Assembly (NCBI GenBank): GCA_902615915.1
Contig: CACMQQ010000003.1
Span: forward strand, 62,001-126,000
Direction of reading: 5' to 3'
Length of the DNA stretch: 64,000 bases
Source: an uncultured Fidelibacterota bacterium
GTDB taxonomy: Bacteria; Fidelibacterota; Marinisomatia; Marinisomatales; TCS55
The position numbers and the translations under genes were made by a program. Below are positions 15,426-22,725 of the stretch, one piece after another. The notes under the pieces were generated by a model that worked only from the letters and a program-made list of their open reading frames with translations, had not been told where the DNA came from and searched no databases. Position 1 is the first letter of the stretch. Every line of letters begins with the position of its first letter.

Positions 15426-18356
15426 ATGAAAAATATTATAGCTCCCTTGCAATTTTGTTCTATTGTGTTAATATCATTTTTTTTTAGCACTTGTTCCAAA
15501 AATAGCTCAACAAAAATTACCGAACAGCAATGGTCAATTAAAACTTACCCTTTCACTAGCCCTAATCCTATTCCCATATTAACACAAGATACCAGACTGT
15601 ATCCTTATCACTCTTTCTCTGGATACGATAGTGAAGGCACCCCAAAAGAATGGGAAGCTATTAAGATGGAAAATGATCATATAGAGATTTATGTTTTACC
15701 TGGGGTAGGTGGTAAAATTTGGGGAGCAATAGATAAAAAAAATGGTCAGGAGTTCATTTATAAAAATGAGGTTCTCAAATTTAGAAATATTGCTTTAAGA
15801 GGACCATGGACTTCTGGAGGTATAGAATTTAATTTTGGTGTTATAGGTCATACCCCATCTACAGCTTCACCAGTAGATTATTATACAAGATATAATAAGG
15901 ACGGAAGCATTTCTACTTTTGTTGGAACAATGGATCTACCGTCAAGGACCGAATGGCGAGTAGAAATAAAACTCGATGAAAAAAACGCTAATTTTACTAC
16001 AAATGCTTTTTGGTACAATGCAACCCCATCATCCCAATCTTATTACAATTGGATGACAGCTGCAGCATCTGCAGAAAAAGATTTAGAATTGATATTTCCT
16101 GGTGACAGATATCTAAAACACAGCGGAGAAGTTTCATCATGGCCGATAGATAATAAAAAAAGGAATCTATCATTATATGAAAACAATAGCTTTGAGGGGC
16201 ATAAGTCGTATCATGTAGTTGGTCATTGGAAGAATTTTTTTGGAGGGTATTACCACAGTAAGGATTATGGATTTGGTCATTGGTCCCATCATGATAAAAT
16301 GCCTGGACAAAAACTTTGGTTATGGGCTTTGTCTGATGAAGGAAAAATTTGGGAAAATCATTTAACTGATGATGATGGACAATATATAGAATTTCAAGCC
16401 GGTCGTCAATTAGTTCAATTTTCCCCAGACAATAAATTCAATCCTTTAAAAAAAGCGAGCTTTAACCCACTTGATACAGATATTTGGTCAGAAGTATGGT
16501 TTCCAGTGGGAAATATTGGAGGTATAAAAGAAGCATCAAAGTATGGTGTCATGAATGTTGAGCAAAAAAATGATAGCATATTAATTAAACTTCACTCCTT
16601 TGTACTTTCTAACGGCAGTGTAGATGTTTTAGGTGAAAATGGCAACATAATAGAAAGCTTTAAAACAGAATTTTCACCAAGAATAGTTTACAATTATTCC
16701 CTTAGCTACAATAAACCCTTTAAAATCAAAGTAGAATGTCTTGATCTTAATTACTCTTATGATCAAAAAAGAAAAAAACTGGACAGATCATATAGCTCAA
16801 ATTTATCTACGCTGAACTCAATTACGGAGGTCGAAAGAAAATTTATTAAAGCTAATGAACTGTTTAAAGAGCGTAAATATCCAGAGTCAGAAACTATTTT
16901 AAAAATGATTTTAGGTGAAAACCCGAACCATTTAAAATCAAACTATCTTATTTCGGATTTATATTTCAGAAAAGCACAATATGGAAAAGCACTTATACAC
17001 ATAAAAAAAATCTTATCAATTGATGCATACGATTCAGATGCAAATTTCATTGCTGGTAATATCTATAAGGCATTAAATAGCTTATATGATGCAAAAGAAG
17101 CATACGGATGGGCATCAAGATCAACAAAATATAAATCCGCTGCATTGAGTCAGATTTCTGAAATTTATCTAATAGAGAAAAAATATAATGATGCCATTAG
17201 TTACGCAAAAGAATCTCTCAATTATAATAGGTTAAATTTGAATGCATTGGAGATTTTATCTATTTCAAACAGGATTCTTAAGAACAATGCTGAATCAAAA
17301 AAATGGATAGATAATATTTTATTTTTAGATCCTTTAAATCATTTTGCAAGATTTGAATTATATCTCATTGATCCTGCAGAGTCAAATTGGAAAAGATTTT
17401 CCGATAAAGTAAGAAATGAATTTCCTGAACAAACCTACCTTGAGATTGCAATTTCATATTTTGAAAGAAATTTGCACGAAGAAGCTAAAATAATATTTAA
17501 CAATTTGCTTTCATCGCACCCATTAGGATTAGCCTGGGGCGCGTTTATCAATAAAGATATTGAAAGGATCAAGACTATTGATGCTTTATCAATTGATTTT
17601 GTTCATCCTTTTAGAAGGGAATCAATAGATATCTTAAACTGGGCAAATAAAAATTATAATTCATGGAAATGGAAATATTTGTTATCTCTAAACTTATGGG
17701 CTAAAAATAGAGAGAGAGAAGCTCTTGAGCTATTAAACGATTGCCAAAATGAGCCTAATAATGCAACATTCTATGCATCCAGAGCTTTTTTAAAGAATAA
17801 GCTAAAAGAACTATCAGCGGAAAAAGATATTCAACTTTCGGTAGAATATGCTAAAAATTCTTCTATTTATGTCAATGCAATACAATTTCTGCAACAAAAA
17901 AATGTTTGGGCTAAAGCGCTAGAAATATCGCAAAAAGCCCTTCAACCATTTCCCAACAACTTTAACATTCAACTATTAAAGGCAAAATCACTACTATATT
18001 TGAATGAGTTAGATAAGGCGATAGAAATCTTATCACAATCTAACGTATTGCCATCAGAAGTTGGTAAAGAAAGCCATGATATATATGTTTCTCTTCACTT
18101 AGCTAAAGCACTAAAATATCTAAAAGAACGAAATTTCCAAATGGCTTCTAGCTATATTGATAAAAGTAAGAAATGGCCAAAGAATTTAGGCATAGGTAAA
18201 CCTTACGAGCCAGATTACAGAATACAAAAAATTATGATAAAAGTCGTAGATGGGAAATATATTGACAATGAAATTAAAGCTGAGCTGAAAAGACTATCGA
18301 AAAACTATACAGGCTACAAAAAATACTTAATAGCAGAACTCATAGCGATTATTTAA
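15426..18356 (+). CDS. DUF5107/TPR lipoprotein
   Basis: 976 residues. A lipoprotein signal (LISFFFSTC) is followed at residues 40-420 by a DUF5107 domain with a galactose-mutarotase-like beta-sandwich (MENDHIEIYVLPGVGGKIWGAIDKKNGQEFIYKN, GGIEFNFGVIGHTPSTASPVDY, LPSRTEWRVEI). The rest is a long TPR array, for example FKERKYPESETILKMILGENPNHLKSNYLISDLYFRKAQYGKALIHIKK. DUF5107-TPR proteins often sit near carbohydrate genes, but no activity is established; it may bind or modify a glycan at the cell surface. It is monocistronic and convergent with the next gene over a 4-bp gap. Confidence 0.75.
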   Translation: MKNIIAPLQFCSIVLISFFFSTCSKNSSTKITEQQWSIKTYPFTSPNPIPILTQDTRLYPYHSFSGYDSEGTPKEWEAIKMENDHIEIYVLPGVGGKIWGAIDKKNGQEFIYKNEVLKFRNIALRGPWTSGGIEFNFGVIGHTPSTASPVDYYTRYNKDGSISTFVGTMDLPSRTEWRVEIKLDEKNANFTTNAFWYNATPSSQSYYNWMTAAASAEKDLELIFPGDRYLKHSGEVSSWPIDNKKRNLSLYENNSFEGHKSYHVVGHWKNFFGGYYHSKDYGFGHWSHHDKMPGQKLWLWALSDEGKIWENHLTDDDGQYIEFQAGRQLVQFSPDNKFNPLKKASFNPLDTDIWSEVWFPVGNIGGIKEASKYGVMNVEQKNDSILIKLHSFVLSNGSVDVLGENGNIIESFKTEFSPRIVYNYSLSYNKPFKIKVECLDLNYSYDQKRKKLDRSYSSNLSTLNSITEVERKFIKANELFKERKYPESETILKMILGENPNHLKSNYLISDLYFRKAQYGKALIHIKKILSIDAYDSDANFIAGNIYKALNSLYDAKEAYGWASRSTKYKSAALSQISEIYLIEKKYNDAISYAKESLNYNRLNLNALEILSISNRILKNNAESKKWIDNILFLDPLNHFARFELYLIDPAESNWKRFSDKVRNEFPEQTYLEIAISYFERNLHEEAKIIFNNLLSSHPLGLAWGAFINKDIERIKTIDALSIDFVHPFRRESIDILNWANKNYNSWKWKYLLSLNLWAKNREREALELLNDCQNEPNNATFYASRAFLKNKLKELSAEKDIQLSVEYAKNSSIYVNAIQFLQQKNVWAKALEISQKALQPFPNNFNIQLLKAKSLLYLNELDKAIEILSQSNVLPSEVGKESHDIYVSLHLAKALKYLKERNFQMASSYIDKSKKWPKNLGIGKPYEPDYRIQKIMIKVVDGKYIDNEIKAELKRLSKNYTGYKKYLIAELIAII

Positions 18357-18366
18357 TGCATTAAAT
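18351..18366. repeat. 16-bp perfect palindrome across convergent stop codons
   Basis: ATTTAATGCATTAAAT contains the plus-strand stop TAA (18354-18356) and the minus-strand stop (18361-18363). Both flanking genes thus end in Ile-stop encoded by the same symmetrical sequence. It is probably a shared transcription end; no T-tract is visible. Confidence 0.5.
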
Positions 18367-18930
18367 AGAGGATTTTAATATGGTGTCAATGATGTCTTCT
18401 TTTGATTCATGGAGTACATCAACTTCAGCAACTGCTTTGTAATAATAAGTATTTTGACTATTTTGAACAATAAAACCAATTAAAGCTGCATTATCAAACT
18501 CTTCAGATTGGCCCATTCCACCATTAAATGATCCAGAATTTTGCAAAAAAGTGAACTTAATTCCATTTCGTTCGATTTGTTTAGATATTAAAGGCATTTT
18601 TTCATTTTGATCACCAGTGAATTGGTTTATCCATCTGTTGATATTTTGATCGACAGAGCCACCAATATTCTTAAAGACTATCAAATTGAATTCTCCCTTA
18701 GAATTTCTTATGATGTATTCTGAATCTCTCATTGATGATTTTGGTTCAATCTTTTGCCAATTACCTGGTATAACCAGATTTACATCAACTTTGTTTGAGG
18801 TAAAACTTTGATTAGCAATATTTAAAGAAGGTTCAGGGCTAGCTTTATCTTGTATAAGGTCAATTAAAAAAACTAACAAAAATGATGAAGCAACTATCGA
18901 GCCATATATTATTTTTTTGTATTTAATCAT
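18361..18930 (-). CDS. Hypothetical membrane-anchored protein
   Basis: 189 residues. One N-terminal helix (IIYGSIVASSFLLVFLIDLI) anchors an extracytoplasmic domain with mixed strands: VDVNLVIPGNWQKIEPKSSMRDSEYIIRNSKGEFNLIVFK, IERNGIKFTFLQNSGSFNGGMGQSEEFDNAALIGFIVQNSQNTYYYKAVAEVD. The layout resembles PsbP/DUF1795-like single-domain proteins, but I do not recognise a specific family. It is divergent from the Nudix gene by 50 bp. Confidence 0.55.
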   Translation of the reverse strand: MIKYKKIIYGSIVASSFLLVFLIDLIQDKASPEPSLNIANQSFTSNKVDVNLVIPGNWQKIEPKSSMRDSEYIIRNSKGEFNLIVFKNIGGSVDQNINRWINQFTGDQNEKMPLISKQIERNGIKFTFLQNSGSFNGGMGQSEEFDNAALIGFIVQNSQNTYYYKAVAEVDVLHESKEDIIDTILKSSI

Positions 18931-18980
18931 TTATATTGTAGTGTAGAAATTATAATTATTTAATAAAATATAATAAATAT

Positions 18981-19529
18981 ATGAAATTTTGTAGCAATTG
19001 TTCCAATCCTATGGAGCAAATCATTCCTGATGATGATAATAGATTAAGAGATGTTTGTACATCCTGTGGATATATTGATTATCAAAACCCAAAAAATATT
19101 GTGGGAGTGATTGCCTCATTCAATGAGAAAATTCTACTATGCAAAAGAAATACAGAACCAAGAAAGAATTACTGGACAGTTCCAGCTGGTTTTATGGAGA
19201 ACAATGAATCTTTGATGGATGGTGCAAAAAGAGAGGCTTTTGAGGAGGTTGGTATTAAAGATTATGATGCTTCGCTGTTTATGATCTACAGCGTACCACA
19301 TATCAGTCAAGTACATTTTTATTTCTACACTGAACTAAAAAATATGAATACCAATATAGGACCTGAAATTAATAAGGTGGATTTTTTCTCGTTTGATGAA
19401 ATACCTTGGGAAAAGATTGCATTCAATAGCATCGCGGTTCTAATAAGTAAATTTTTTGAGATTGGATCTAAGAATGCAAAAAAACAAACCTTTAATCTTA
19501 CTTTTTCGAAAGAAAGAACTGGGAAATAA
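18981..19529 (+). CDS. Nudix hydrolase with N-terminal zinc ribbon
   Basis: 182 residues. A zinc ribbon with C4xxC7 and C26xxC29 (FCSNCS...DVCTSCGY) precedes the Nudix fold. The Nudix box is complete at 70-92: GFMENNESLMDGAKREAFEEVGI, with the REAFEEVG metal-binding helix. Similar zinc-ribbon Nudix proteins hydrolyse NADH, ADP-ribose or other nucleotide sugars; the substrate is not readable here because no SQPWPFPxS NudC motif is present. The gene is followed by the structured RNA candidate, and its transcript may run into it. Confidence 0.88.
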   Translation: MKFCSNCSNPMEQIIPDDDNRLRDVCTSCGYIDYQNPKNIVGVIASFNEKILLCKRNTEPRKNYWTVPAGFMENNESLMDGAKREAFEEVGIKDYDASLFMIYSVPHISQVHFYFYTELKNMNTNIGPEINKVDFFSFDEIPWEKIAFNSIAVLISKFFEIGSKNAKKQTFNLTFSKERTGK

Positions 19530-19586
19530 TTTATTATTTTATTTAATTTTGAATGTATCTATAACAAATTGGAAGGAGGTGATCAG

Positions 19587-19634
19587 GTGTCTATAAATTG
19601 TAGACCGCTGGCCTCCATAAATAAGCCAGCATAA
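19587..19634 (+). CDS. 15-residue peptide ORF behind a perfect SD
   Basis: GTG start, peptide MSINCRPLASINKPA, stop TAA at 19632-19634. The start lies 7 nt after the GGAGG core of AAGGAGGTGATC, a spacing well suited to initiation. The 12-nt SD is the full complement of the canonical 16S rRNA 3' tail. The ORF covers hairpins A and B of the RNA candidate, so translating ribosomes would unfold them. No homologous family is known to me; it may be a leader peptide, or the SD may serve ribosome binding without a functional peptide. Confidence 0.4.
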   Translation: MSINCRPLASINKPA

Positions 19635-19682
19635 ACTGACGAGATGTCAGCCTATTGGAGGTCGGCAACTACTAAGTATAAA

Positions 19683-19716
19683 AGGCTCAGATTGTCATAA
19701 TCTGAGCCTTTTTTTT
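19683..19716 (+). terminator. Strong Rho-independent terminator
   Basis: AGGCTCAGATT (19683-19693) pairs perfectly over 11 bp with AATCTGAGCCT (19699-19709) around the loop GTCAT, followed by a T8 tract. It is the clearest terminator in the window. It separates the RNA candidate from the gene at 19797. Confidence 0.93.
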
Positions 19717-19796
19717 AGCTAACTAATATGTTTTATTTTTAACGATAATAAATTAATTTATTATAAGCTTTTTTTAAAACTATTATTACATATTTA

Positions 19797-20207
19797 ATGA
19801 AACTAAAAATCTTAATAACGCTTGCTTTCACTGCATTTAATTTTTTATTTGGTCAAAAAGGATACTACGAAAGATTAATAACGGACGAAGGTGGTGTCCT
19901 CAAGCCAGGTCAACCCGTTATAATCAATGGAAATTCTGGTACTTTTATGGCATTAAATTTTCAATTCAAATACATAAAGTTATCTGGATATGATAATGTA
20001 GAAGGCACTCAGCAGATAAGATTAAAAAAAATTAATACCATAACTAATGCTTATGGTAATCAAATTTTGCTAGATCCCTTAGAGTACCGAGATTTTTTCA
20101 GCGAAAATTCAGAAGCTGATTCAGATGAGAACAAAACCTCGCTAGTTGGCATTTTAGGCGTGGCTGTAACTCTGGGATTTATATTAAATGTAGCTTCGGG
20201 TACCTGA
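19797..20207 (+). CDS. Hypothetical secreted protein
   Basis: 136 residues with a signal peptide (MKLKILITLAFTAFNFLFGQ). The mature part is a small beta-rich domain (GGVLKPGQPVIINGNSGTFMALNFQFKYIKLSGYDNVEGTQQIRLKKINTITNAYGNQILLDP), then an acidic linker (SENSEADSDENK) and a C-terminal hydrophobic helix (LVGILGVAVTLGFILNVASG) that could insert in a membrane. I recognise no family. The gene has its own upstream AT-rich region after the preceding terminator. Confidence 0.6.
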   Translation: MKLKILITLAFTAFNFLFGQKGYYERLITDEGGVLKPGQPVIINGNSGTFMALNFQFKYIKLSGYDNVEGTQQIRLKKINTITNAYGNQILLDPLEYRDFFSENSEADSDENKTSLVGILGVAVTLGFILNVASGT

Positions 20208-20235
20208 CCCAAAATTTAACCCAACCATAATTTTA

Positions 20236-21075
20236 ATGGCTGATATACTTTTTTATTTCGAAAATATCCCCAAAGAATATCGTACTATTTTCTTAGTTGG
20301 TGGCCTATCAGTTCTTACATTGCTTGAATCAAACTTTCCATTACTAAATTTTAAATACAAAAAGATTAAACATATATCGCTTAATCTATTTTTTACATTA
20401 ACTACGGTGCTGATCAATTTAGCAGGGGCCTCTCTTATACTTTATGCATCAATTCAATCTGAATTATTAGGTTTTGGGCTGCTGAAATTCTTGGATCTTC
20501 GTTTAGTATTTGAGATTTTAGTTGGGATTATGTTTTTAGATCTTGTTGGTGCTTGGCTTGTTCATTTTTTAGAACACAAAGTGCGATTTATGTGGCGATT
20601 TCATATTATACACCATACAGATCCTTTTGTTGATGCCTCCACTGGGCTAAGACATCACCCAGGTGAAGCGATATTTCGTTTAACTTTTACTTCATTAGCA
20701 GTCTTTTTATGCGGTGCTTCATTCGGTATTGTTATGCTATACCAAACCTTATCTGTCTTCTTCGCTCATTGGACTCATGCAAACATCAAAATACCAACAA
20801 AGCTTGATTCTATTTTATCAAATGTTTTTGTTACACCTGATTTTCACAAAGTTCATCATCATTTTGCGCTACCTAAAACGGACTCTCATTACGGAAATAT
20901 TTTTTCACTTTGGGACCACATTTTTAACTGCAGCATTAAGAATTACAAGATTCAATCCATCAAGTATGGTCTTGATACCCATATGGACATTAAAGAAACC
21001 CGCAATATCAAAACCTTATTGCTAATCCCTTTTCAAAAGTACAGGGCACCGAGAGGTTCAAAGTTCAGCGCTTAA
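20236..21075 (+). CDS. Sterol desaturase / fatty acid hydroxylase family protein
   Basis: 279 residues, four to five membrane helices and the full di-iron histidine pattern: HFLEH (residue ~114), HIIHH (~130), RHHPGEA (~142) and HKVHHHF (~210). A membrane-bound di-iron oxygenase is therefore likely. Family members hydroxylate or desaturate lipids (sterols, carotenoids, fatty acids, plasmalogens); the substrate cannot be told. The next gene starts 7 nt downstream. Confidence 0.88.
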   Translation: MADILFYFENIPKEYRTIFLVGGLSVLTLLESNFPLLNFKYKKIKHISLNLFFTLTTVLINLAGASLILYASIQSELLGFGLLKFLDLRLVFEILVGIMFLDLVGAWLVHFLEHKVRFMWRFHIIHHTDPFVDASTGLRHHPGEAIFRLTFTSLAVFLCGASFGIVMLYQTLSVFFAHWTHANIKIPTKLDSILSNVFVTPDFHKVHHHFALPKTDSHYGNIFSLWDHIFNCSIKNYKIQSIKYGLDTHMDIKETRNIKTLLLIPFQKYRAPRGSKFSA

Positions 21076-21082
21076 AGTTATC

Positions 21083-21589
21083 GTGATAAGAAGTGCGAAA
21101 TTTGTATCATTATTCTTTCTTTTTACTGGATGCGCCCCAAATCTTAACACACTTGAAGGTGAATATGTTTTTAATGACCCTTATTTTTTTGGCATCATCG
21201 ATCAAGACGTCCTAAAAAATCATCAAAATTATAAATGGTTTGATAAACAGTATAACCAGTATAACCCAAACATAGAAAAATTATCTAAAACAAACCTAGA
21301 GAACATTGATATTGCCATCTTTATGGGAACATGGTGTCATGACTCTAAAAGAGAAGTGCCAAGAGCAATAAAACTATTCAATTTGTTAGCACTTGAGAAT
21401 GAAAGAATAAAAATAGTTGCATTGAACAAACAAAAAAAAGGCTATTTCAAAAACTATAAATCCTTTAACATAAAAAGAACTCCGACCATTATCTTTTTTA
21501 AAAATGGAAAAGAAATTGGAAGAATCATAGAAAGACCTTCAGGGTTAATTGAGGAAGACTTTTTTCAGTTTGTTGATAAAAATAAGTGA
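21083..21589 (+). CDS. Thioredoxin-fold lipoprotein
   Basis: 168 residues from a GTG start. A lipoprotein signal (SLFFLFTGC) is followed by a thioredoxin-like fold: IDIAIFMGTWCHDSKREVPRAIKLFNLL, then RIKIVALNKQKKG, and the cis-Pro strand IKRTPTIIFFKNGKEIGRIIERP. The active site WCHDS keeps a single Cys, like the WCxDSxxE group rather than a CxxC oxidoreductase. Probably periplasmic; redox activity uncertain. Its TGA stop overlaps the next small ORF (GTGA). Confidence 0.8.
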   Translation: MIRSAKFVSLFFLFTGCAPNLNTLEGEYVFNDPYFFGIIDQDVLKNHQNYKWFDKQYNQYNPNIEKLSKTNLENIDIAIFMGTWCHDSKREVPRAIKLFNLLALENERIKIVALNKQKKGYFKNYKSFNIKRTPTIIFFKNGKEIGRIIERPSGLIEEDFFQFVDKNK

Positions 21590-21738
21590 AAATATATTTA
21601 GTATGGCTACTAAGTGTTATAATTTGGAATTTTGGCTTTCCAAAAGCCTCACCACTTGCGGATGTTTTTATAGCGGTGCTATTTACCTTCATAACTGTAG
21701 TCGCAAAGAAAGTATCAAATGATGAGAATGTCACCTGA
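21586..21738 (+). CDS. Small two-helix membrane protein (50 aa)
   Basis: 50 residues from a GTG that overlaps the previous stop as GTGA. The peptide begins MKIYLVWLLSVIIWNFGFP, continues KASPLADVFIAVLFTFITVVAKK and ends KVSNDENVT. Two hydrophobic segments are separated by a short FPKASPLAD loop, giving a hairpin membrane protein. It overlaps the following ORF by 20 nt. The coupling on both sides and clean hydrophobic pattern support a real gene that length cut-offs would miss. Function unknown. Confidence 0.6.
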   Translation: MKIYLVWLLSVIIWNFGFPKASPLADVFIAVLFTFITVVAKKVSNDENVT

Positions 21739-21988
21739 AGATAAAAAAGAATTAGATGATTGGGTAGAAAAAGAATACCCCAAAAGCATGAAAAGAATAC
21801 AATCGTCCACCCCTTTTTATCAAATTGGTAAATTCCTAATTGGGATTGGTGTAATTATTTATATCATTTCGGCTATTTTTACTCATAATCCACTGCGTAT
21901 TGCTTCAATGGTCATGCTATTGATTGGAATGAGTATTGAAGGATTTGCCTTAGTTAAATACTTCCAATCCCTGTCTAATGAAGATTGA
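21719..21988 (+). CDS. Small membrane protein
   Basis: 89 residues (MMRMSPEDKKELDDWVEKEYPKSMKRIQ start). A charged N-terminal amphipathic helix is followed by two membrane segments, FLIGIGVIIYIISAIFTH and IASMVMLLIGMSIEGFALVKYF. No family recognised. It overlaps the 50-residue ORF upstream by 20 nt and the SDR gene downstream by 11 nt, so all belong to one coupled run from the desaturase gene. Confidence 0.65.
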   Translation: MMRMSPEDKKELDDWVEKEYPKSMKRIQSSTPFYQIGKFLIGIGVIIYIISAIFTHNPLRIASMVMLLIGMSIEGFALVKYFQSLSNED

Positions 21989-22715
21989 TCTTAGCAACAA
22001 CTCAGTATTAATAACGGGCTCTACTGGGGGAATTGGGAAAGCTTTATGTCATTCTTTTGCAAAAGCAAATGCAAAAGTTACTCTTCATTTCAACAAGCAA
22101 AAAGATACAGCTAAAAACCTCATAAACAGTTTACCTGGTGATGGCCATTCTCTAATTCAGGCAGACCTTTCTAATTCAAACGAAATAAAGGACATGGTAG
22201 GCTCTATTTCAGACTTAAATATTGTTATTAATAATGCTGCCTTGGTTGAGCAAATTGATATAAATAAAATGTCTTATAATGATTGGATGCATTATTGGAG
22301 AAAAACCTTAGATGTAAATCTACTGGGTCCTGCCAATCTTACTTTTCTATGTGCAAATAGGATGAAAGTGAATGGTGGAGGAAAATTTATAAACATATCC
22401 TCAAGAGGAGCATTTAGAGGCGAGCCAAAGGCACCAGCTTACGGTTCAAGCAAATCAGCATTAAACTCATTTGGACAATCCATGGCATTAGCGCTCGCTA
22501 GAGATAATATATTCTTTTATACAATTGCGCCAGGTTTTGTAGAAACGGATAGAGTCAAGAATATCATCAATGATGAAATTAGAGCACAAAGTCCATTAAA
22601 TAGAGTTGCCAAGCCCGAAGAGGTTGCCCAAACGGCTCTTTGGCTTGCTTCTAGCGGAAATGATTTCTTAACGGGAAGTATTATCGATGTAAATGGTGCA
22701 TCATACTTTAGATAG
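21978..22715 (+). CDS. Short-chain dehydrogenase/reductase
   Basis: 245 residues, classical SDR. The cofactor loop TGSTGGIGK is at 13-21, NNAA at 85-88, catalytic Ser at 141/142 (NISSRG), and the Tyr-Lys pair is Y155xxxK159 (YGSSK). The C-terminal pattern is PLNRVAKPEEVAQTALWLASSGNDFLTGSIIDVNGASYFR. It is FabG-like in length and end sequence; substrate unknown. Position 34-40 (TLHFNKQ) has basic residues compatible with NADP(H). It is the last gene of the coupled run and convergent with the secreted propeller gene. Confidence 0.9.
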   Translation: MKIDLSNNSVLITGSTGGIGKALCHSFAKANAKVTLHFNKQKDTAKNLINSLPGDGHSLIQADLSNSNEIKDMVGSISDLNIVINNAALVEQIDINKMSYNDWMHYWRKTLDVNLLGPANLTFLCANRMKVNGGGKFINISSRGAFRGEPKAPAYGSSKSALNSFGQSMALALARDNIFFYTIAPGFVETDRVKNIINDEIRAQSPLNRVAKPEEVAQTALWLASSGNDFLTGSIIDVNGASYFR

Positions 22716-22725
22716 CACTATCTAA
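22708..22725. repeat. Perfect inverted repeat across convergent stop codons
   Basis: TTAGATAG-CA-CTATCTAA: 8-bp arms around a 2-nt centre. The left arm contains the SDR stop TAG (22713-22715) and the right arm the stop of the propeller gene (22718-22720). A probable shared transcription end. Similar arrangements occur at 9959-9982 and 18351-18366. Confidence 0.55.

Larger units (their letters stand above)
19560..19716 (+). ncRNA. Candidate structured small RNA with embedded short ORF
   Basis: About 155 nt between two genes, richer in G+C than its surroundings. In order: a 12-nt SD AAGGAGGTGATC (19573-19584); hairpin A GTCTAT/GTAGAC (19589-19605); hairpin B GCTGGC/GCCAGC (19607-19630); hairpin C CTGAC/GTCAG (19636-19650); TGGAGGTCGGC (19656-19666); and a strong terminator (19683-19716). 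Segment 19607-19617 can alternatively form 11 continuous pairs with 19656-19666, and CCTCC at 19612-19616 can also pair with the SD core GGAGG at 19575-19579. These exclusive pairings suggest a regulatory RNA or leader. I do not recognise a known RNA family. Confidence 0.5.

Noticed and set aside
19636-19650. CTGACGAG as a hammerhead ribozyme core
   Set aside because: The motif fits CUGANGA, but no GAAA segment or matching stems follow; the local CTGAC/GTCAG hairpin explains it better.
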